From NCBI RefSeq assembly GCF_016412875.1, contig NZ_JAEKPD010000001.1, positions 310,001 through 374,000 on the forward strand: a stretch of DNA of 64,000 nt, in the 5' to 3' direction. A program made the translations under genes and the position numbers. The notes beneath the pieces are model-generated. The model saw only the letters and a program-made list of their open reading frames with translations. It did no database searches and had not been told where the DNA came from. The stretch comes from Palleronia pontilimi. Lineage in GTDB: Bacteria > Pseudomonadota > Alphaproteobacteria > Rhodobacterales > Rhodobacteraceae. Of this stretch, positions 36,936 to 46,315 are shown in pieces (within the stretch, counting starts at the first letter, position 1; each line of letters opens with the position of its first letter).

Positions 36936-36956
36936 GGTGTTTCCTTCCAATCACGC

Positions 36957-38258
36957 TCAGCGCTTCAAGTTCGTCGTTTCCTGGAGCATCTCGTCGACGG
37001 TTTGGATGATCTTGGCGTTCGACGAATAGGCCCGTTGGGTCTGGATCAGCTGGGTCAGCTCGTTCGCCACATCCGTGGTGCTGGCTTCGCGGCTATACCC
37101 GACGGTTTCGCCTGCCGGACCTTGTCCCGCGTCCCAGAGGAACATGTCGCCGCTTTCGACTGTGACCTGGTAGATCTGGCCATCCAGCGCCTTCAGACCG
37201 TTCGGGTTCGGCAGATCGATCACCGGCACCTGGTAGATCGAGCGCGTGAACCCCGAATCGTAGACCGCGCGCACGATACCACCGCCGTCGATCTCGACCC
37301 CGAGCAGGTTGCCGACGGTCGATCCGTTCTTCGCCAGGTAGGACGGGGCGAAGGTCGAATCGAGTTGGGTGATCGCAGATGCGTCGTTCAGTCGACCGAT
37401 TTCGAGAGAGATCGTGTTGCCGCCCACCGTCAGGTCGACCGTACCGTCTGCCGGGTCGTAAGCAGCACCGGTCAACGCGGTCACCGCGGCGAGCGTCCCA
37501 CCACCTACGGCGCCGGTGTTGAAATCGAGTTCATATTCGGCGATGACGGCGCCCGCCGACGCAGAATCCGTGATCGACATGGTCCATTGGTTCGAGGCGC
37601 CGGTCGCCGGGACCGTTGGCGTGAAGGTGATGTTCAGCGACTCGGTCTGGCCGAGGTTGCCGAAATATTCCAGCGTCATGTCGTAGGGATCGCCCGACGA
37701 TCCGGCTTCGGATTCGCCGGAGGGCAGGTTGACGAACACGGTCATCTCGCTGGTCGGGTTGGCGCTGTACTGGTTGTGAAAGATGTTCACCGGCTCGAGC
37801 CCGTCGGCGCTGTCACGGGGGAAGGACGGGAAACTGCCGTCCTGCGTGGCGGGCCATCCCAGAAGGACGTTGCCAACCGCGTCCGTCAGATACCCTTCCG
37901 AGTCGGGGCGGAAGGAACCGGTCGTCATCAGGGCCAGCGGATAGTTCGATGCCAGGTCGATCGACGCTTCGTTCGTCACCGGCATGAAGCCGCGGCCGTT
38001 GATGGCGATGTCCGTCGGGTTGGTCGAGCCCTGTAGCTGGCCCGCTTCGTCGATATAGCGCTCGGTCGTCGTGCGGACGCCGCCTGCCGTGTAGCGGCCT
38101 GCGGATCCGCTATCGACCACCATCGAATGGAAATCGGTGAAGGTGCGCTTGTAGCCGAATGTCGAGGAATTCGCGATATTGTCGGAAATGCTTGCCAGGC
38201 GCTGCGCATTCGCGTTGAGCCCGGAAACCCCTGCCGCAAGTGAAGATGAGATTGTCAT
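36957..38258 (-). CDS. flgE: Flagellar hook protein
   Basis: 433 residues. N-terminal 'ISSSLAAGVSGLNANAQRLA', 'SISDNIANSSTFGYKRTFTD', and C-terminal 'ELTQLIQTQRAYSSNAKIIQ' are the signatures of FlgE/FlgF/FlgG. The central variable region (about 130-330) is acidic. It polymerises into the hook. It is separated from motB by a 96-bp gap with an inverted repeat. Confidence 0.95.
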   Translation of the reverse strand: MTISSSLAAGVSGLNANAQRLASISDNIANSSTFGYKRTFTDFHSMVVDSGSAGRYTAGGVRTTTERYIDEAGQLQGSTNPTDIAINGRGFMPVTNEASIDLASNYPLALMTTGSFRPDSEGYLTDAVGNVLLGWPATQDGSFPSFPRDSADGLEPVNIFHNQYSANPTSEMTVFVNLPSGESEAGSSGDPYDMTLEYFGNLGQTESLNITFTPTVPATGASNQWTMSITDSASAGAVIAEYELDFNTGAVGGGTLAAVTALTGAAYDPADGTVDLTVGGNTISLEIGRLNDASAITQLDSTFAPSYLAKNGSTVGNLLGVEIDGGGIVRAVYDSGFTRSIYQVPVIDLPNPNGLKALDGQIYQVTVESGDMFLWDAGQGPAGETVGYSREASTTDVANELTQLIQTQRAYSSNAKIIQTVDEMLQETTNLKR

Positions 38259-38303
38259 GGATCGCGCCTTTTCTGCTGTCGCGGAGATCGTCCTTAAAGC
38301 AGG

Positions 38304-38334
38304 GTTAGCCCACCGAGCTTAACAGCGGGCTAAC
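38304..38334. repeat. Inverted repeat between motB and flgE
   Basis: GTTAGCCC (38304-38311) and GGGCTAAC (38327-38334), 15 bp apart. It includes TTAA/TTAG elements reminiscent of CtrA half-sites, but the exact TTAA-N7-TTAA spacing is not met. It may be an mRNA stem after motB or an operator for flgE. Confidence 0.35.
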
Positions 38335-38354
38335 GCAACAGGTGTCTTTCGCGA

Positions 38355-39140
38355 CTATCTCAGAAGAATGAGCTCGATCCGGTTGTTGCGCAGATCCATC
38401 GGATTGCGGTGGATCAGCTCGCGATCCGCGAAACCGCCGATTCTCTTGATCCTTTCGGGATCGGGACCACGCTCGGTCAGAAGGCCGCGAACGGTCTGGG
38501 CGCGTTCGGTCGACAATTCCCACGCGGTCTTGTTCGCCAGCACGATCGCTTCCGTGCGGACGTGCCCGTTTATGGCGATGTCGTTTTCGGCCAGCGTGAA
38601 GATCTCGCCGACGACGGCGAGCAGGTCGAGCATCAGCCGGGTTGGTCGGGTCGTCCCCTTTTCGAACAGGGTCGCGTCGGGCAGATCGAACAGATCGACG
38701 ATCAGCCCTTCGTCGGTGACCCGCGTCACGATGTGTTGCAGCAGGTCGTCCGCGACTGCGGATTCGCCCGACGAGGCGTCGAGCATGTCCTCGATCTTGC
38801 CCAGCTCGTCCGGCAGCTCGCCGGCCGCGCTCTTGATGCCGTTCTCGGTCGGTTGGCCACCGGGCGTGGTGATGAACTGATCGCGCGAGGACACATCGTC
38901 CCCGCCGAACGCATCCGCGCCCCCGCCCGAGATCCGGGCGAGCGGGATCTCGGGACTGAAGTAATCCGCGATTCCCTTGCGCTGGGTTTCGGTCGTCGCG
39001 TTGAGCAGCCACATGAGCATGAAGAATGCCATCATCGCGGTTACGAAGTCGGCATAGGCGACCTTCCAGGCCCCGCCGTGGTGACCGCCGCCGGACACGA
39101 CTTTCTTGCGTTTGACAATAATCGGCTGATTGGACGCCAT
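38355..39140 (-). CDS. motB: Flagellar motor protein MotB
   Basis: 261 residues. N-terminal 'GGGHHGGAWKVAYADFVTAM' with the single membrane helix and Asp31 as the proton-path residue, then a linker and a C-terminal OmpA-like peptidoglycan-binding domain ('INGHVRTEA', 'NKTAWELSTERAQTVRGLL', 'GFADRELIHRNPMDLRNNRI'). It anchors the stator to the cell wall with MotA, which is not adjacent here. Confidence 0.94.
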   Translation of the reverse strand: MASNQPIIVKRKKVVSGGGHHGGAWKVAYADFVTAMMAFFMLMWLLNATTETQRKGIADYFSPEIPLARISGGGADAFGGDDVSSRDQFITTPGGQPTENGIKSAAGELPDELGKIEDMLDASSGESAVADDLLQHIVTRVTDEGLIVDLFDLPDATLFEKGTTRPTRLMLDLLAVVGEIFTLAENDIAINGHVRTEAIVLANKTAWELSTERAQTVRGLLTERGPDPERIKRIGGFADRELIHRNPMDLRNNRIELILLR

Positions 39141-39206
39141 GGCCCACCCCCTTCCTCAATTCCCCGCCGACGCGTGTAGCAGAGGCCCGTGAAGACCAGC
39201 CTAACC

Positions 39207-39218
39207 GATAAATTTATC
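39207..39218. promoter_or_regulatory. 12-bp palindrome in the motB-ubiG divergent spacer
   Basis: GATAAATTTATC is a perfect palindrome in the 141-bp space between the divergent motB and ubiG starts. It is AT-rich in a GC-rich genome, so it may be an operator or promoter core. No known factor is recognised. Confidence 0.3.
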
Positions 39219-39281
39219 ACCTTTTGCTGGGGAAGGGCCGGTCCCAAGCTACCTGAAGCGGAACCGACGACAGGAGCGGCA

Positions 39282-40004
39282 ATGGCGGAAAAGACCCGAA
39301 ACGATCTGACGATCTACGATGACATGGCGGCCCAATGGTGGACCGACGATGTCCGCTGGATCCGCACGTTGAAGAACATGGTCCCGGGACGGCTGGCCTG
39401 GTTCGACCAACGGATCGACTGGGACGGCAAGGCGGTGCTGGATCTGGGCTGCGCGGGCGGTTTCATGGCCGAGGCACTGGCGCATCGCGGCGCGCGGGTC
39501 ACGGGGATCGATCCCGCGGCCGACGCGATCGAGGCCGCGCGCGCCCACGCCGCGAAAGAGGGTCTGGATATTACGTATGATGTGGGCACGGGCGAGCGGA
39601 TGGACTACCCCGACGGCGCCTTCGATGCGGTGGTCTGTGTCGATGTGCTCGAGCATGTCCAGGATCTGCAGCAGGTTCTGCGGCAGGTCGAGCGGGTGCT
39701 GAAGCCAGGGGGCATGTTCCTGTTCGACACGATCAACCGCAACCCCGTGGCCCGGCTGGCCGCGATAACGGTGGCCGAGGATCTTCTGAGGGTTCTGCCC
39801 AAGGGCACCCACGATCCCGGGATGTTCATCAAACCGAAGGAATTAACTGCCGCCCTGAAGCAAGCCGGTCTGGTGCCGCGTGATATGACGGGTTTGGGAC
39901 CGCGCGGGCTCAACCGTCGATTGGATCCCGTCTTCGGACCCGTCCCCACCAAGGCGGTGATCTACATGGGGACCGCGTGGAAACCCGCCCGCGTCAGCGC
40001 CTGA
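39282..40004 (+). CDS. ubiG: Ubiquinone biosynthesis O-methyltransferase
   Basis: 240 residues from ATG at 39282 (CAGGAG upstream). SAM motif 'VLDLGCAGGFMAEALAHRGA' (about 52-71), 'DVLEHVQD' (about 120-127), and the UbiG tail 'FDTINRNPVARLAAITVAED' and 'KGTHDPGMFIKPKEL'. It performs both O-methylations in ubiquinone synthesis. It converges on the sensor kinase with an 11-base overlap. Confidence 0.95.
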   Translation: MAEKTRNDLTIYDDMAAQWWTDDVRWIRTLKNMVPGRLAWFDQRIDWDGKAVLDLGCAGGFMAEALAHRGARVTGIDPAADAIEAARAHAAKEGLDITYDVGTGERMDYPDGAFDAVVCVDVLEHVQDLQQVLRQVERVLKPGGMFLFDTINRNPVARLAAITVAEDLLRVLPKGTHDPGMFIKPKELTAALKQAGLVPRDMTGLGPRGLNRRLDPVFGPVPTKAVIYMGTAWKPARVSA

Positions 40005-42228
40005 GCGGGATATCCACCCAGAAGGTCGTGCCGTGGCCTTCCCTGGTGTCGAAGCCGATCGCCCCGTTCATGCTTTGGGTCAGCGTCCGGGCGATGTTCA
40101 AGCCAAGCCCCGTCCCCGCCTGCACAGAACTGGCCTGCGAATCCTTGCTGGCGAAGCGCTGGAAGATCCGCGCGCGGAAGCCTTCGGCGATCCCGGGACC
40201 ATGATCCGTGACCGAGATCCGGGCGACCGCTTCGCCCCTGCGCTGCAGGCCGATGATGACCTCGGCGCCCGCGGGCGAAAACTTGGCCGCGTTGGACAGC
40301 AGGTTGATGATGACCTGTTCCAGCCGGTCCGGGTCCACATCCACCGTCAGGATTTCGTCGCAATCGTCGTAGATGAAGCTGACCCGGTGGGCTTGCGCCA
40401 GCGCCTGTTGATCCCGCGCGAGATCCCCGAGAAAGCCGTTGAGCGCCAGCGCGCGAAAGTGGAAATCCAGCTTGCCCGCCGCCGCCTTTTCGATCGACAG
40501 GATATCGTCCACGAGCCGGGATAGGCGCTGCGCGTTCGACAGGGCCAGCGTCAGCAATTGCGTATCGCTCTCATCTATCTTTCCGCTGATCGCGTGTCGC
40601 AATAGCACCAGACCCGATTTCACCGCCGTCAGCGGGGTTCGAAGCTCATGGCTGGCCGTGGCCAGGAATTCCTCTTTCATCTGGGCCAGTTCGCGCGCCT
40701 GCGTCACGTCCCGCAAAACCGCGATCGTGAAGCCGTTCGGGCCGGGGGTCCGGTCGCCATACACCACCTCGAGATACGCTTTGCGACCGTCCGAATAGGT
40801 TTGCGTCCATCCCTGGGGTCCCTCGGACTGGTCTTCGCGAAGATCGGGTGGCGCAACCGGGATCAAGTCGGCGATGGGACGGCCCAGCGCAGAATCGTCG
40901 AGCATTTCGCGGGCCGCCGGATTAGCGCTTCTGACCACACCCTGGCCGTCGAAGGTCAGAACCCCTTCGTGGACGGCATCCAGGATTTCACCAGCGCGCG
41001 CCTCGGCCGTGGCAAGACGGGCCGCAAGACCGGCGAAGGCGCGCGACAATTCCCCGATCTCGTCGCGCCGCCGGGTCGGAAGATCCATCAAGTCATCCAG
41101 CGTGCGAGTCGAGGACAGGATCTTGGTCAGCTCGCCCAAGGGTCGTGTCATGATCCGGGCGGAGATCAGACTGACCGTCAGCGCAAGGATGAACAGCGTG
41201 ATCGCCATGATCAGGGTCGTGCGTTGCGCTGGTCGCGCGGGGGCAAGAAGCGTCGGACGATCGACCGGCAAGGCAACGCCCAAGCCGTCGCCCCGCAGCC
41301 ATTGCGGCGCATCGACAGAGGACAGAAAGACGATGCCCCCGGTCTTGCCTGGCGTGACGGACGTGAAGCCGCCGTCGCGCATCCAGTCCCGCAGGATATC
41401 GCGATCTTCGCCCGAAAGCCGCAAATCGTCCCTCCAAGTCCGCCCCGCAAGAGCGATCGGCTGGGATTCCGCGCTTCGCATCAGGATGCTGGTGTCGGCG
41501 GGCGCATCTTTCAACAACGGCGCGAACAGAGCATCGGGCGCCACGACGATGCTGAGCAGCGCGATGGTCGGGCCTGCATGGGTGATGGGCGTCACGAAGC
41601 GCAATCCGGTCGCGCCGTCTCCGCCTTCCCGGACCATGAGCACATCCCCGGATTGCAGCCCAGCCGCCCAGCGCCGCAATTGCGTGACCGGCACGCGGGG
41701 ACCTTCGCGGTCATTTGCCATGCTGACCAGCCCGTTCGGACCGCGCACCATGCCCACCAGCCCGGGCCCGCCGGTCCAGATGCCGTCCAGGGCGATCGAT
41801 CTGTAATCGCCGCGTGATAGCATGACCGAGCCGAAGAGCTTGAGAAGTCGACGCTCGAGCGCTTCCAGCGAACTCTGGTCCCTCGGATCGATTCCGCCGT
41901 TCTGGCGCGCGCGCAAAGTGCCGGCAATCGCGGGCGCGCGGCTGAGCACCAGAACGTCATCGCCCACGGCGCTGATCTGTCCGTCCAGCCGGGCGGCCAG
42001 AACCCGGCTTTCGCCGCCGATACTGGCGATCGATGTTTCCAGCGCGATCTCGGTCGAGCGCAGATAGGCGAGCCCGCCCATGAGCGCGGCAGCGAGATAG
42101 CTGAGCGCGACCGTCAGGCAAATGATGCGCCCGCGCAGGCTGCGCAGCACGACCGGCGACCGCCAGCGGGGCAGATGGCGCATGCGGGCCGCCGGGCGCG
42201 CGGGGACTGACGGATCGGCCAGCGTCAC
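39994..42228 (-). CDS. Membrane sensor histidine kinase (periplasmic sensor, HAMP, PAS, HisKA)
   Basis: 744 residues, GTG start with GGAAG upstream. Membrane helix 1 (about 34-57), a periplasmic sensing region of some 270 residues, helix 2 (about 338-358), a HAMP linker ('ARIMTRPLGELTKILSSTRT'), a PAS domain (about 415-510), the HisKA box 'ATASHELRTPLTAVKSG' with His527, and a HATPase with 'INLLSNAAKFSPAG', 'DHGPGIAEGF' and 'GTGLGLNIARTL'. No receiver is attached. It begins 40 bases after a solute-binding protein gene and probably phosphorylates the receiver protein at 43815. The signal is unknown. Confidence 0.9.
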   Translation of the reverse strand: MTLADPSVPARPAARMRHLPRWRSPVVLRSLRGRIICLTVALSYLAAALMGGLAYLRSTEIALETSIASIGGESRVLAARLDGQISAVGDDVLVLSRAPAIAGTLRARQNGGIDPRDQSSLEALERRLLKLFGSVMLSRGDYRSIALDGIWTGGPGLVGMVRGPNGLVSMANDREGPRVPVTQLRRWAAGLQSGDVLMVREGGDGATGLRFVTPITHAGPTIALLSIVVAPDALFAPLLKDAPADTSILMRSAESQPIALAGRTWRDDLRLSGEDRDILRDWMRDGGFTSVTPGKTGGIVFLSSVDAPQWLRGDGLGVALPVDRPTLLAPARPAQRTTLIMAITLFILALTVSLISARIMTRPLGELTKILSSTRTLDDLMDLPTRRRDEIGELSRAFAGLAARLATAEARAGEILDAVHEGVLTFDGQGVVRSANPAAREMLDDSALGRPIADLIPVAPPDLREDQSEGPQGWTQTYSDGRKAYLEVVYGDRTPGPNGFTIAVLRDVTQARELAQMKEEFLATASHELRTPLTAVKSGLVLLRHAISGKIDESDTQLLTLALSNAQRLSRLVDDILSIEKAAAGKLDFHFRALALNGFLGDLARDQQALAQAHRVSFIYDDCDEILTVDVDPDRLEQVIINLLSNAAKFSPAGAEVIIGLQRRGEAVARISVTDHGPGIAEGFRARIFQRFASKDSQASSVQAGTGLGLNIARTLTQSMNGAIGFDTREGHGTTFWVDIPLRR

Positions 42229-42268
42229 GGTATCTTCCTGCTGGGTCGGGGGTTTGAAAACGTCGCGC

Positions 42269-43672
42269 TCACCCGTCCAGCCCTTCGGTGAATTCCGCGG
42301 GATAGCGCTTCAGCAACGCGTGCCACTTGGCGGCAAGCCGATGCGGCTGCTGGTCGAGAATCGCGATCTGCCACGCCTCGGACGCGCCGCTCAACGCCGC
42401 CCGCGCGCTTTGCCGACCGGACAGCGCGTTCTGCAGGGCCCGCGACAGGGCGGCGAAAAGCGTGCCGTATCCGGGCAGGTAAAGATCGGGAATGCACTCG
42501 GCCAGCGCGGCCTTGTGCACCTCCAGGAAGGGTTTCGAATAGATCTTCTGGATTTCGGGGTCTTCGTAGTGGATCGCGTGGAACGGATCGAAATAGCCAT
42601 CGGCGGCGCGCACCGCGGGCGTCGAATGTTCCTGCGACGTGGCGAAGGTGCCGAACAGATGTCCAAGTTCGGGGCTTCGCGCACGCTGCGGAACGACGTA
42701 GGACCAGCCCCAGTTGAAATACGAGCTATGCTCGCGCTTTTCGCCCGGCAGGCGGCTATAGACCAGCTTGCCGCGCACCCGTGATCCCGGTGCGTTGAAG
42801 GCCTTTTGCGATCCGCCCCAGCCGATGTTGCAATAGATGTCCTGCTTCTGAAACAGCCTCCAATTCTCGAACAAGCCTGCCGAAGCGGTGGCGGGATGCA
42901 GGTAGGCGGTCGCCGCGATCATCTGTTCCAGCGCTTCGACGGCGGGATCCTGATGCAGCAGGGGGTGAAGCTCGGCATCGAAGGGCAAATGGCCCTTGGC
43001 ATGCATCCGCGACCAGAATTCCCAGACGAGGTATCCCGGTGTCCGGAACAACGCCCCGCCATATTGGCCGGATGCGGGGCGGTGGAAGAAGGCCATCTGC
43101 CGGTCGAGCTCGGGCCATGTCGATGGGCGCGTCAGGGGGTGTCCGTAGCGGTCGGCGTAGCGGGCCGCATTGTCCGTCAACATGTCCTGGCGATAGAACA
43201 TGAGATACACGTCGCCATCCGTCTGAAGTCCGTAGCGCTCGCCGTCCACGATATCGCCCATGGTGTAGAGCCCCGGTTCGCTGACCGGGAGCCGACCGAT
43301 ACGGGCATCGATCTGGTCGTGGGACGCGATGATCCGCGCCGCCACGAGGTCCTGGATATTGAAGGTCGCCGGCAGGGCGAAATCCGGCTGATCGGTGTCC
43401 GACAGCGCGCCCAGCGTCATGGTTCGATGAACGTCATCGACCGGGACCACGTCCAAGGCGACAGGGATGCCGGTTTCGTGGGTCCAGTCCGCGATAACCG
43501 CGTCCAGATTGGCCTGCGAGCCGTCCGGGACAAGACCCACGAGCGGTCGGCCATCGCGATTGGCCCAGTGCCGTGCCATCCCGACGATATCGCCACGCGC
43601 CGTGCCCGCCAGGCCGATAGCGCCCAGCCCGCCCAACAGCATCGCGCGGCGACTTGGCAAATCGGGACTCAT
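42269..43672 (-). CDS. Extracellular solute-binding protein (family 1-like)
   Basis: 467 residues with a twin-arginine-like signal ('SRRAMLLGGLGAIGLAGTAR', about 7-26). The body resembles ABC sugar/polyol-binding proteins: 'LKxWTHETGIPV'-like 'DWTHETGIPVALDVVPVDDV', 'YGLQTDGDVYLMFYRQDML', 'GWGGSQKAF' and 'YFNWGWSYVVP'. No permease or ATPase genes accompany it. It is 40 bases upstream of a membrane histidine kinase on the same strand, so it may present a ligand to the kinase instead of serving import. This is inference from context. Confidence 0.82.
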   Translation of the reverse strand: MSPDLPSRRAMLLGGLGAIGLAGTARGDIVGMARHWANRDGRPLVGLVPDGSQANLDAVIADWTHETGIPVALDVVPVDDVHRTMTLGALSDTDQPDFALPATFNIQDLVAARIIASHDQIDARIGRLPVSEPGLYTMGDIVDGERYGLQTDGDVYLMFYRQDMLTDNAARYADRYGHPLTRPSTWPELDRQMAFFHRPASGQYGGALFRTPGYLVWEFWSRMHAKGHLPFDAELHPLLHQDPAVEALEQMIAATAYLHPATASAGLFENWRLFQKQDIYCNIGWGGSQKAFNAPGSRVRGKLVYSRLPGEKREHSSYFNWGWSYVVPQRARSPELGHLFGTFATSQEHSTPAVRAADGYFDPFHAIHYEDPEIQKIYSKPFLEVHKAALAECIPDLYLPGYGTLFAALSRALQNALSGRQSARAALSGASEAWQIAILDQQPHRLAAKWHALLKRYPAEFTEGLDG

Positions 43673-43814
43673 GGCGTGCTCCTTACCGCTTGCTTGCCCC
43701 GGTCGGATACCATCGGAAGGGTTACCCGGCGCTTAATGGCGATCGGATGTCCGCATTCACGACCTGTTAACTTTGGACGTGCAACCCTGCACGAAGCGCC
43801 ATCAGGAGGATCCG

Positions 43815-44213
43815 ATGACATCGCTTCAGCCGCAGGACATGCGTGTCCTTTTGATCGAAGACGCGCCTGCCACGGCAGCTGTCTTGCAGCTTTACCTTGA
43901 AGAAATGGGAATGCCCGAAGCCCATTGGATCGAATCCCTGGAAGAGGCCGAGGCGCTTGCGCCGTCGATCGAACGCGGGGATTTCGATGTGATCGTATCC
44001 GATCTTATCCTCAGCGATGCCGACGCCAGCGGATTTCTGAACCGGGTGATGGCCGCGGGAACGCGGTGCCAGGTGCTGATCTGCTCGGGGGATGCCGAGC
44101 GGTCGCGCAAGATGGACCTTCCCGCGGAAGCCATCCTGGCCAAGCCGGTATCCTACGAAGCCTTGTCCTTCGCCATGGCGCGGCTGGGCGCGAAGATGAC
44201 GGCCAACTGCTGA
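43815..44213 (+). CDS. Receiver-only response regulator
   Basis: 132 residues from ATG at 43815 with AGGAGG seven bases upstream. A single CheY-like receiver: acidic pair Glu15-Asp16 in 'VLLIEDAPAT', phospho-acceptor Asp63 in 'DVIVSDLIL', Ser91 and Lys110 in 'LAKPV'. There is no output domain. It is divergent from the solute-binding protein/kinase pair and is its likely partner; it may act by protein contact or within a phosphorelay. Confidence 0.85.
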   Translation: MTSLQPQDMRVLLIEDAPATAAVLQLYLEEMGMPEAHWIESLEEAEALAPSIERGDFDVIVSDLILSDADASGFLNRVMAAGTRCQVLICSGDAERSRKMDLPAEAILAKPVSYEALSFAMARLGAKMTANC

Positions 44214-44291
44214 ACGCACCCCCGCTGCACCCGCTTGCCGCATACGGCAACAAGGCTATCTGCTGCCCAGTACGAACGTGAAGGCGAAGCC

Positions 44292-45251
44292 ATGTCGGGA
44301 TTGATTGCGCTGCTGGATGATGTGGCCGCCATTGCCAAGGTGGCGGCGTCATCGGTGGACGACGTGATCGGCCAGGCAACGAAAGCGTCGACGAAGGCTG
44401 CTGGTGCAGTGATCGACGACGCGGCCGTCACGCCGAAATATGTGCATGGCTTTTCGGCCGAACGCGAGCTTCCGATCGTCTGGAAGATCGCCAAGGGCTC
44501 TTTTTTCAACAAGCTCGTCATCCTGCTGCCGGTGGCGCTTCTGCTGGCCAGTTTCGCGACCTGGGCGATCCCGCCCCTGCTGATGCTCGGCGGGGGATAC
44601 CTGTGTTTCGAGGGGGCGGAAAAGATCTGGCACAAGATCAATCCGTCCAACCACGAAAGCGAGGAGCTGGTCGAGAAGAAGAAGGCCGACGCATCGCTCG
44701 AAGAACAGAAGGTAAAGGGTGCGATCAAGACCGACTTCATCCTGTCGGCTGAAATCATGACGATCGTCCTGTCCAACCTGCCCGAAGATCTGGGGATCGT
44801 GATGGTCGCCGCAAGCCTGGCGGTCGCCGGGATCCTGATCACCATCGCCGTTTACGGGGCGGTGGCGCTGATCGTGAAAGCCGACGACGCCGGGATCGCC
44901 ATGGCGGCAAACGGCCGTCTGGCGGCGACCCGCGCGACCGGCCGCTTCGTCGTCAAGGCCATGCCGGTGCTGCTGACGGTGCTCGTGGTGGTCGGGACCG
45001 CGGCCATGATCTGGGTGGGCGGCAACATCATCGTGCACAGCCTGAACGAGCTGGGATGGCACCTGCCCTATGACGTGATCCACGACGCGGCCGTTGCGGC
45101 GGCCGAAGCGGTGGGACGTGCGCCGGGCCTCGTCGAGTGGAGCGTCACCGCCTTCCTGGACGGCGTGATTGGACTGGCGCTGGGTCTGCTGCTGATCCCG
45201 ATCACGAAGCCCTTCGCATCCATGTTCGGAAGCGAGAAGGCCGCGCATTGA
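44292..45251 (+). CDS. DUF808 / YedI-family membrane protein
   Basis: 319 residues from ATG at 44292. 'SGLIALLDDVAAIAKVAASS', 'DDAAVTPKYVHGFSAERELP' and 'WKIAKGSFFNKLVILLPVAL' are hallmark DUF808 segments, followed by five or six membrane helices. The family is a conserved inner-membrane protein of unknown function. A strong hairpin terminator follows. Confidence 0.92.
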   Translation: MSGLIALLDDVAAIAKVAASSVDDVIGQATKASTKAAGAVIDDAAVTPKYVHGFSAERELPIVWKIAKGSFFNKLVILLPVALLLASFATWAIPPLLMLGGGYLCFEGAEKIWHKINPSNHESEELVEKKKADASLEEQKVKGAIKTDFILSAEIMTIVLSNLPEDLGIVMVAASLAVAGILITIAVYGAVALIVKADDAGIAMAANGRLAATRATGRFVVKAMPVLLTVLVVVGTAAMIWVGGNIIVHSLNELGWHLPYDVIHDAAVAAAEAVGRAPGLVEWSVTAFLDGVIGLALGLLLIPITKPFASMFGSEKAAH

Positions 45252-45281
45252 TCCGGCCGGCCGCGCTGGCCGGACCGGATC
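45250..45281. terminator. Hairpin between convergent DUF808 and oxidoreductase genes
   Basis: GATCCGG-CCGGCC (45250-45262) pairs with GGCCGG-A-CCGGATC (45268-45281), one bulged A, loop of 5. It overlaps the DUF808 stop and can serve both convergent transcripts. The plus strand has no adjacent T-run. Confidence 0.6.
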
Positions 45282-45296
45282 GGCTCAAGAACGCTG

Positions 45297-46220
45297 TTAT
45301 TTTGAGCCTTTCCTGACCTCCTCGGCCAGATCCAGTCCGTTCAGGCGCGCCACGTGGTCGGCCAGCATCGGGACGTAATCGCCCCCCTTCCCGATCGCGC
45401 CCACATGGGCGTAGTAGTTTCGGCTCGCCGCTCCGATGGGATTCATCACACCCGCGCCCTGCGCCATCGACGCGACATAGGTCACGTCCTTCAGTGCGTT
45501 CGTGATGGTGAACTTGTGCGCCTCGGGGTCGCGATCCACGGCGTAGCGCATGAAGGTGTCGAAAAAGCCGTTCGACATGCGCGATTCGCCGATCACCTTG
45601 CGGATCGTCTGGGGCGAGACACCGGCCGCGGCACCAAGGCTCAGCGCTTCGGCGAAAAGCGCGCCGTAGCCCAGGGCGATGAAGTTCATGATCAGCTTCA
45701 TTCGGTGCGCCGAGCCGGTCGGCCCCACGTGATTGATGGTGCCCGCCCAGCACTCGATGATCGGCCGAAGGGTCCGGAAGGTTTCGTCATCGCAGCCGAC
45801 CATGGCGTCCAGCGTGCCCTCTTCGGCCTCTTTCGGCGTGCGCCCGAGCGGGGCGTCGCAAAAGGTCATGCCCGCCTCGGCCAGCTCCGCGGCCAGCGCG
45901 TCGGTGGAATTCGGATCCGCGGTGGTGCAGTCGACGACGATCAGCCCGCGCTTGCCGCTGGACACGATCCCGTCGTCGCCGCGGATGACGTCTTCGACCT
46001 GCGGCGAATTCGACAGGCAGATGTGGATGATGTCGCACGCCTCGGCCATGGCGCGCGGGCTGGCCGCCTCGGTCGCGCCCTGCGACACAAGGTCGTCGAT
46101 CGGCTCGCGGTTCCGGTTGCCCTTGATCTGCAGCGGATAGCCGCCTTTCAGTATGTTTTTGGCCATTCCGTGGCCCATATAGCCCACACCGATGAACCCG
46201 ATGGTCGGTTTGTCTGCCAT
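45297..46220 (-). CDS. 3-hydroxyisobutyrate dehydrogenase-like NAD(P) oxidoreductase
   Basis: 307 residues from ATG at 46220 (GGAGCATGAC upstream). N-terminal Rossmann motif 'IGFIGVGYMGHGMAKNILKG' (about 7-26), substrate region 'CDAPLGRTPKEAEEGTL', and the catalytic-Lys helix 'GSAHRMKLIMNFIALGYGAL'. Beta-hydroxyacid dehydrogenases of this type act on 3-hydroxyisobutyrate, tartronate semialdehyde or related acids; the substrate cannot be fixed. It appears monocistronic. Confidence 0.85.
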   Translation of the reverse strand: MADKPTIGFIGVGYMGHGMAKNILKGGYPLQIKGNRNREPIDDLVSQGATEAASPRAMAEACDIIHICLSNSPQVEDVIRGDDGIVSSGKRGLIVVDCTTADPNSTDALAAELAEAGMTFCDAPLGRTPKEAEEGTLDAMVGCDDETFRTLRPIIECWAGTINHVGPTGSAHRMKLIMNFIALGYGALFAEALSLGAAAGVSPQTIRKVIGESRMSNGFFDTFMRYAVDRDPEAHKFTITNALKDVTYVASMAQGAGVMNPIGAASRNYYAHVGAIGKGGDYVPMLADHVARLNGLDLAEEVRKGSK

Positions 46221-46315
46221 GTCATGCTCCCTGTTCTGCCCGCGATGGTATACCAAGTTGCGGGCCGTTCAAGCGGGCCCTTGCAGGCGGGCGGTGCCAG
46301 CTTAGGTGACACCGC

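Noticed and set aside
39207-39218. FnrL site in the motB-ubiG spacer
   Set aside because: The palindrome GATAAATTTATC does not match TTGAT-N4-ATCAA.
44222-44291. Alternative start at 44235 adding 19 residues to the DUF808 protein
   Set aside because: The family begins at 'MSGLIALLDD'; the extra residues are not conserved, and the ATG at 44292 has a purine-rich site upstream.
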